Under the pieces are notes generated by a model. It saw only the letters and a program-made list of their open reading frames with translations, made no database searches and was not told where the DNA came from. From positions 9,734,001-9,798,000 of the forward strand of contig OX291551.1 in assembly GCA_946406115.1 (NCBI GenBank): a stretch of 64,000 bases of DNA, given 5' to 3'. Below, piece after piece: positions 58,885-64,000 of the stretch (position 1 is the first letter of the stretch; every line of letters begins with the position of its first letter). Source of the stretch: Apoda limacodes. Taxonomy: Eukaryota > Arthropoda > Insecta > Lepidoptera > Limacodidae. The position numbers and the translations under genes are program-made.

Positions 58885-59070
58885 ATATTATAAATGCGTC
58901 TTTACGTTTGAACCGCTGTAACGATTTTGATGAAATTTGGCATGGAGATAGTTTGAGTCCCGTGGAAGGACATGCGCTACTTGAAAACGTCAAGTGTGAG
59001 TCGATTTTTTCCATAATTGAGAGATAACCAAATTTAGGGCGAATGGAACCGCGGTCAAAAGCTGGTATTA
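58885..59070 (-). repeat. Interspersed repeat family A
   Basis: Inverse of 36293-36500: TACGTTTGAACCGCTGTAAC, GATGAAATTTGGCATGGAG, AGTTTGAGTCCCGTGG, GAAAACGTCAAGTGTGAGTC, AATTTAGGGCGAATGGAACC. Confidence 0.88.
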
Positions 59071-59689
59071 TATATTTTATCATTATCACACACGTACCTA
59101 TCTGAATATTTTCCTCTGTGTTACTAAAATAAATATTTCTTTTAGTATGTTGTATGTAATGTAACGCAACAATGTAATGATATAAAACAATAAGTGATGA
59201 TAACTTTATCATATTTATGACTATAAGCAGTCCAGCTTATAATAACTATGATTTTAAATGACGGCTGCATACTCGGTTTTGCATGGCACCAATAAGTTTA
59301 ATTTTCTACATTGACTATTTCTAGATTTTAGGGTTCCGCACCACACCCGGTGCCAACTGAGCCCTAATACTAAGCCTACTCAGATTTTTGACTGTGTTTT
59401 TGAAAGGAATAGAAACTCCGTTTACAGTTGTGCACCAGTTGGATAGAGTAGCATCGACCTTTATGCGCGTCCACGCAAGTAACTATGAAACCAATCTAAG
59501 AGTGTCAGAACTGAGACCTCCTTATTTTCCATGCCAAAACGTATATCATAAGTTATTTTAATAAGTGCAGTAGTTGTACTATGACCGGGACTGATACAAG
59601 ATTGTAAGGGATTTAAAAGGTTGTTTCTTGTAAGAAAATATTACAACTGTTGATATACAATCAAAAGGTAAACAGATAAAAGGTGCACT

Positions 59690-59790
59690 TCGCAATCAAC
59701 AAAGTAGTCTGGACCATCAGGAAAACGAAAGGCCGGAAGACCAAAGAAACGATCGGCAGACGATGAGAGAAGATGCATGCAAGAACTAGT
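59690..59790 (+). pseudogene. LINE (RTE-like) ORF2 fragment
   Basis: The frame from 59711 reads GPSGKRKAGRPKKRSADDER, the conserved GRPxxRWxDD segment near the end of RTE-type ORF2 (here Ser replaces the usual Trp). Only ~30 codons remain. Confidence 0.6.
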
Positions 59791-60039
59791 GGTCTGTGGA
59801 CTCTCGGTACAAAAAGAGAAAAAAGAGAAATATGGGGAAGCTTTTACCTTTTTACGGAATATGGATTATCATGGCAGATTTCCTCACGAGTAATAAAAAA
59901 TAAAAAAATAAGGGGAGCCCTGGACAAGAAAGTTAAGAAACACGTTTTCGTTATTTTTGCTCTATTATAAAAGTAGTAAATACATTAGGTAGCTTTAGGC
60001 TTGTATGATTAAAGTACCTGTAACGACGAATAATAAAAA

Positions 60040-60350
60040 CTGGCCAAGTGTAAGACGGACATTTGGCATTACAATCATAAATTACCATATTAGCGCCATC
60101 AAGTAAAAATAGTCGAGATCATTAAGAGAACAATTACCTACTCCCACATCATGTTCTTTCTTTCGTCGACAAACGAACTAGAAACATTTATGTATTGGAC
60201 ACGATATGCGAAGTTAAGTAGCGTTCGGCTTGTTCAGTCATTGGATGGGTGACCGCCTAGTGGCGTATAATTTTTGGACCTCAAATAACACGGTGGTGTT
60301 ACGGAACCCACAGTGTACGAGTCTGACTGACACTTGACCGATTTTCATTT
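60040..60350 (+). repeat. Decayed family B piece with 5S-derived fragment
   Basis: ACTGGCCAAGTGTAAGACGG at 60040 and ACGGAACCCACAGTGTACGA with ACACTTGACCGATTTTC at 60301-60345 are family B-type end motifs. Between them, 60201-60268 reads CGATATGCGAAGTTAAGTAG, then GTTCAGTCATTGGATGGGTG and ACCGCCTAGTGG, a 5S rRNA-like internal half in plus orientation. Confidence 0.65.
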
Positions 60351-61516
60351 TATCTTCAGAAACTGTTTTTGCTGTACGCCTGCCATGAAACCGAAACAGG
60401 CACGAATATTTCAAGGTAAAATACGATTAAGAAATTAACGGCGATGCAAATAATATTCGGCCTTCTTTAACTATTTAGTGATCGGCCTCACCGTGTATTG
60501 TTATATCCCTACTTACAAGCCGCCACCACAGAAAAGGCAATAAAATTTACAACACGATTTAATTACAACATAAATAACAAAACTCGCATGTTGTTTTATC
60601 TTGAAATTGTATTTATAAAACTTGTAATTATGAATTCATTGTTCACCGGGACCAAGCGACCATATACACAGCGTAATCGCTTTATTTTATCTCGGTGTAT
60701 GTAAACAACGGTGTGTTGACAAATTCCCGCCCGGCGACATTACGAAGCCGGTATCTAATTCTGCTGGCCTTGGCAATGAAAAAACAAGTTTGTTTTGCAC
60801 AACCTTGAAGTTTTGTTTTTCTTTTTCCTGGGCGCCACGCTGTTTGATAAAAAACCTTTTATGCTTTACTGACATAATAACAATTCTAGGCGTTTTATTG
60901 TAGTTACAAACTTAATTTTATTTTGGCGATCTGAGCGCATATAGATGGACGACCTACTTCTGTATGTAGATACCTATGTGTATTAGTTTTTTTTCTTTGT
61001 AATTGTTTTTTTTACTGTTTGAATATTGTGCAAAAAGTTTCCTAGGTAAATAAAAATAAAAGTCCATCATTCCAGTCCATTTTATTTTTATTTACTTTAG
61101 AAAACTTTCCAGCTCTCTTTATAATAGGGTGAATGACGATCAACTAAAAGGCACCTACATCCGCAACTTTACGCAGGGAAATTATAAATTAAGCCATAGT
61201 TTTTTTATTTGGCCACGGAAACCAAACTCTGATTTTATAACTAAGCCATGGGAAAATGAAAAAAATTCTAATAAACTAATTTGGTTTTTTTTAAATGCCA
61301 CCTGAATATTCCAAGATAACCATCAAATAAAGAATAACAATTATTTATACCCCAGTGATAATTTTTGAAGTTAAATGCATAAACTTGGGTATTTGGCTTT
61401 AAATTTAATAATAATAAAATAGGATAATTGGATATGAAATTTTTTTATGAGCATTTTGATACCTTTGTGTTTAGAGAATTTAAATTTAGTAGAGAGGTTC
61501 CTGTTATGACGAACGA
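60351..61516. other. hdc: Intronic, unassigned
   Basis: AT-rich, no feature recognised. Confidence 0.5.
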
Positions 61517-61618
61517 GAACACTAAGAACGGATTGTGCGACGATACCATTGAACACTAAGAACGGATTGTGCGACGATACCATTGAACACTAAGAACGGA
61601 TTGTGCGACGATACCATT
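61517..61618 (+). repeat. Perfect tandem triplication of a 34-bp unit
   Basis: The unit GAACACTAAGAACGGATTGT plus GCGACGATACCATT occurs three times without a single difference (61517-61550, 61551-61584, 61585-61618). Flanking sequence diverges at once. Confidence 0.97.
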
Positions 61619-61922
61619 GAAGGCAAAGGTTCAACAACTAGGATCAAAAAGGGAGTGTGGATGACCAACTCCATTGATAATCCAATAATATTTTATCTTT
61701 CTTTTAATTCCATTAAGAAATAGAATGCCATAATACAAAGTGATTTACTTCAAATGAAGTATTTTATTTTGTCTCCCCTTAATAGTTTCTAACATTTAGT
61801 TGCCATAATTTACTTTGAGTTGATAATTGTAGGTACATTTAGATAATCATATTTAATGATAATTTTAATTTTAGATACAATTTGATGATCAAACCAATAT
61901 ATGACGAGTTATGAATTTATTC

Positions 61923-61983
61923 ACTAAATTTTAAACATACTGAGTTATAAAACTAAATTTAAAACATACTGAGTTATAGAACT
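61923..61983 (+). repeat. 29-bp unit, two tandem copies
   Basis: ACTAAATTT(T/A)AAACATACTG with AGTTATA(A/G)A at 61923 and 61952, nearly identical. Confidence 0.85.
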
Positions 61984-63704
61984 AGATGCAATTACTTTAT
62001 TGGTATCATATATAAATATTTTAGGAGTTTACTGCTTGAATATATGTTACAAATGTAGATACTAAAAAATAATTACCATGCTAAGTTGTACTTACGGTAG
62101 ATTACATCAAAGATATATAGTGGCTAAGATAGTTTATTCAGACGCGCATTGTTTAGGGCTGACTTAGTAATTCAGAGGACAATGTAGATTTTAAGAGGAG
62201 AATAATGCTATTAAATAGAAGTCACTTAAAAAACCACCCCTTTTCGCAAATATCGAGTAATTAATGACGGTGGAAAAACCAATTGCATTTTTCGGCACAT
62301 ATGGCCATCTAGTTGTTTTCTTAGGTGCTAGATCGTTAGCTCAGTGTGTAGACTACCGAGTACAGTGCTTGTATACCTTATTATATGCCTTATTTAAAGT
62401 GACACTAATTATTAGTTATTTGATAGTTTTAAAATCTTGCATTAATATTATATTTGATGTGTTGATCAAGGCCAAAGTGTGAAATCTGAATGCCTCGCCT
62501 GCGCCTGCGCCGGAAACGTTATCAGTTTCGACGAGTCACAATGGCTCTCATGTGCTGGTTACCTTCCTGTTATCTTATCAAGTTTCGGTACTCGTGATCG
62601 TTGCATTTTTATAAATACATATATGTATGAATATGAATTGAACGAAGACGGAATTTTCTAGTCTAGGAGGAAGGTAGGTAGGTATAATCTCGTTGAAGCT
62701 GGTTTTGCCAGTTTTATTGCAAAAGTAGCATTTGAAAATGAAAATATTTGAAATCTAAACATGTCTTCATGTCATCGTTGTGTATTAGCTATTCATTGGA
62801 ATATTTTGTAGTTTTATGAGAGCATGGATCGTATTATGTACTTTTTTTAAAAAAAATCTGGCTTGGCTTTAATTTGTCAAGTAAATATACAAGTAAAACA
62901 TTAATTAAAAAAATAAGGAGAGTGTAGGATATACAGTCTCTCTTAAACTATATTTTAAATAACTGGGTTAAAATTCTTTTTGAGGGACGCTTTCCCTTGT
63001 ACTTATTAACGCATATTTTTTTACTTATTTAATTAATCTTCAAAAAACATATTATTTTCTAATTAAGTATGACATACGCATACCCAAATGATGACTTTTA
63101 TCGAAATATTTGGGCTAAAAATAAAACTTGCTTCATAACGCAATGGATATTATTTTTGAGTACTAATGCACCAGTACCAAATGAGGGTTTTTTGCGATAA
63201 AAAACCTAGGAGGGTGGAGAAATTCATAACAAACATTGAGGCCCAGTTAAGAATTAACGTAAACCTACTAGGAAAATATTTCAAGACATCTATTTTATAA
63301 ATTTTCACATCTATTTTAGGCACTAAAAAGAATTTTGGCCAAAGTATGTACCTCCTAAAAAAAAAACAATCATAAAAATATATACTTAGCTATATTATCG
63401 TGATTGATTTAATACACATAGTTGAAAAGCACAAAACTAACGACTTTAAAAGCTAATAACGATATATAAATCTGACAAAAAAAGCACTTGAAAACCTATA
63501 ATAATCTATTTTCATAGACCTATTCAACACCCAAGCACACAATGGGGCGCGCAAAATGTAATATGTCATCTCTTAATTCTATGTATGGATGTCGGGAAAT
63601 CTCCCCTTAAAAAAATCCTAATTTTATTAAACAACTGAATTGCTGATTACATAAGCCAACCTTCCTGTAAAACGTCATCACAAAAAAAATTGAGATGACA
63701 GATT
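61984..63704. other. hdc: Intronic, unassigned
   Basis: AT-rich with no recognised repeat or coding feature. Confidence 0.45.
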
Positions 63705-63770
63705 TTTTTTTTATACCACTAAGGTGGCAAACAAGCTTACGGTCCGCCTGATGATAAGCGTAACATACGG
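63705..63770 (-). repeat. LINE 3' tail (family D)
   Basis: TACCACTAAGGTGGCAAACA with AGCTTACGGTCCGCCTGATG is the inverse of the LINE tail at 42590-42640, preceded on its 3' side by the T-run expected of an inverted poly(A) end. Confidence 0.82.
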
Positions 63771-63921
63771 ACGGACGAAACATGACGAGAAACGGGTTAC
63801 CTTATCCGTTTTTGCTGTTTGCTACGAAGAGAAATGTGTTGTTTTGCCAATATTGTATGCTATATTTTCGTATCAGGACACCCTTAAAATTTAATGTAAT
63901 GAATATTTCTTTTTGTTACAG

Positions 63922-64000
63922 AGCTGGTGCTGGTGCCAACGGTATTTTCTCTAGAAGGCTTGACTTTTCCACCTTCAATCTTCTACCGAAGCACAAAGTC
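63922..64000 (+). CDS. hdc: headcase, second coding exon (partial)
   Basis: Begins after a polypyrimidine-rich acceptor (TTTTTGTTACAG). The first base completes the Lys codon split by the intron; the following 26 codons read AGAGANGIFSRRLDFSTFNL and LPKHKV, which fits the conserved NGIFxRRLDFSxFN segment of Headcase that follows the N-terminal domain and Ser-rich linker. Using the next downstream AG instead would give an unrelated frame. The exon continues beyond the window. The stop-codon readthrough known for fly hdc lies further downstream and cannot be tested here. Confidence 0.93.

Larger units (their letters stand above)
15073..63921 (+). other. hdc: headcase first coding intron (48.8 kb)
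   Basis: GTGAGT donor at 15073-15078 and TTTTTGTTACAG acceptor ending at 63921. Phase is consistent: the two leftover bases AA plus A at 63922 make Lys, and the frame continues open. Retention would hit TGA at 15074-15076 at once. The intron is a patchwork of transposon relics with no second host gene that I can support. Confidence 0.9.

Noticed and set aside
1..64000. CRISPR arrays or bacterial operons
   Set aside because: Spaced-repeat structures here are minisatellites with diverged units and no cas genes; spliced gene structure, SINEs and LINEs show a eukaryotic genome.

Overview
This window is eukaryotic nuclear DNA, most probably from a moth or butterfly. It is AT-rich, has very low gene density, and is full of the transposon families common in Lepidoptera: jockey/CR1-like LINEs, RTE-like 3' ends, a BEL/Pao LTR element, a DIRS-like tyrosine recombinase, tRNA- and 5S-derived SINE pieces, hAT and Tc1/mariner-type MITEs. 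Nothing looks bacterial or plasmid-borne. The species cannot be named from the sequence.

The only host gene I can support is headcase (hdc, HECA family), on the plus strand. Its first coding exon is 14480-15072, inside a sharply bounded GC-rich island (about 14100-15060). A phase-2 GT donor at 15073 pairs with an AG acceptor at 63920-63921. The second coding exon starts at 63922 and runs off the window end. The joined frame stays open and the downstream residues fit the family, so 15073-63921 is a 48.8-kb first coding intron. The immediate TGA overlapping the donor means intron retention would end the protein at residue 198.

Layout: 1-14100 is intergenic and holds a Tc1 transposase remnant, a ~240-bp tandem repeat, two LINE RT fragments of one family in opposite orientation, a DIRS recombinase fragment, a MITE cluster and a decayed 3.2-kb BEL/Pao element (minus strand, gag to integrase). 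14100-15072 is the hdc promoter/5' UTR/exon 1. The intron holds a 3-kb TIR element with a mirrored motif array (16125-19113), several hAT-type elements with target site duplications (21549, 26538, 40326, 46762, 52890), a nested stack at 44350-48065 (LINE broken by a TIR element that carries a 5S-derived piece, next to a hAT element), a 5'-truncated LINE with an open 348-codon RT frame (55309-56355), several minisatellites, and repeated copies of two short lepidopteran-type interspersed repeats, called here family A and family B.

No intact autonomous element, CRISPR array, rRNA operon or functional tRNA gene is visible. Most short open frames in the AT-rich DNA are chance frames or start at non-ATG codons and are left out. 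Repeat family names A, B, C and D are working labels for this window, based on my own comparison of copies by eye.
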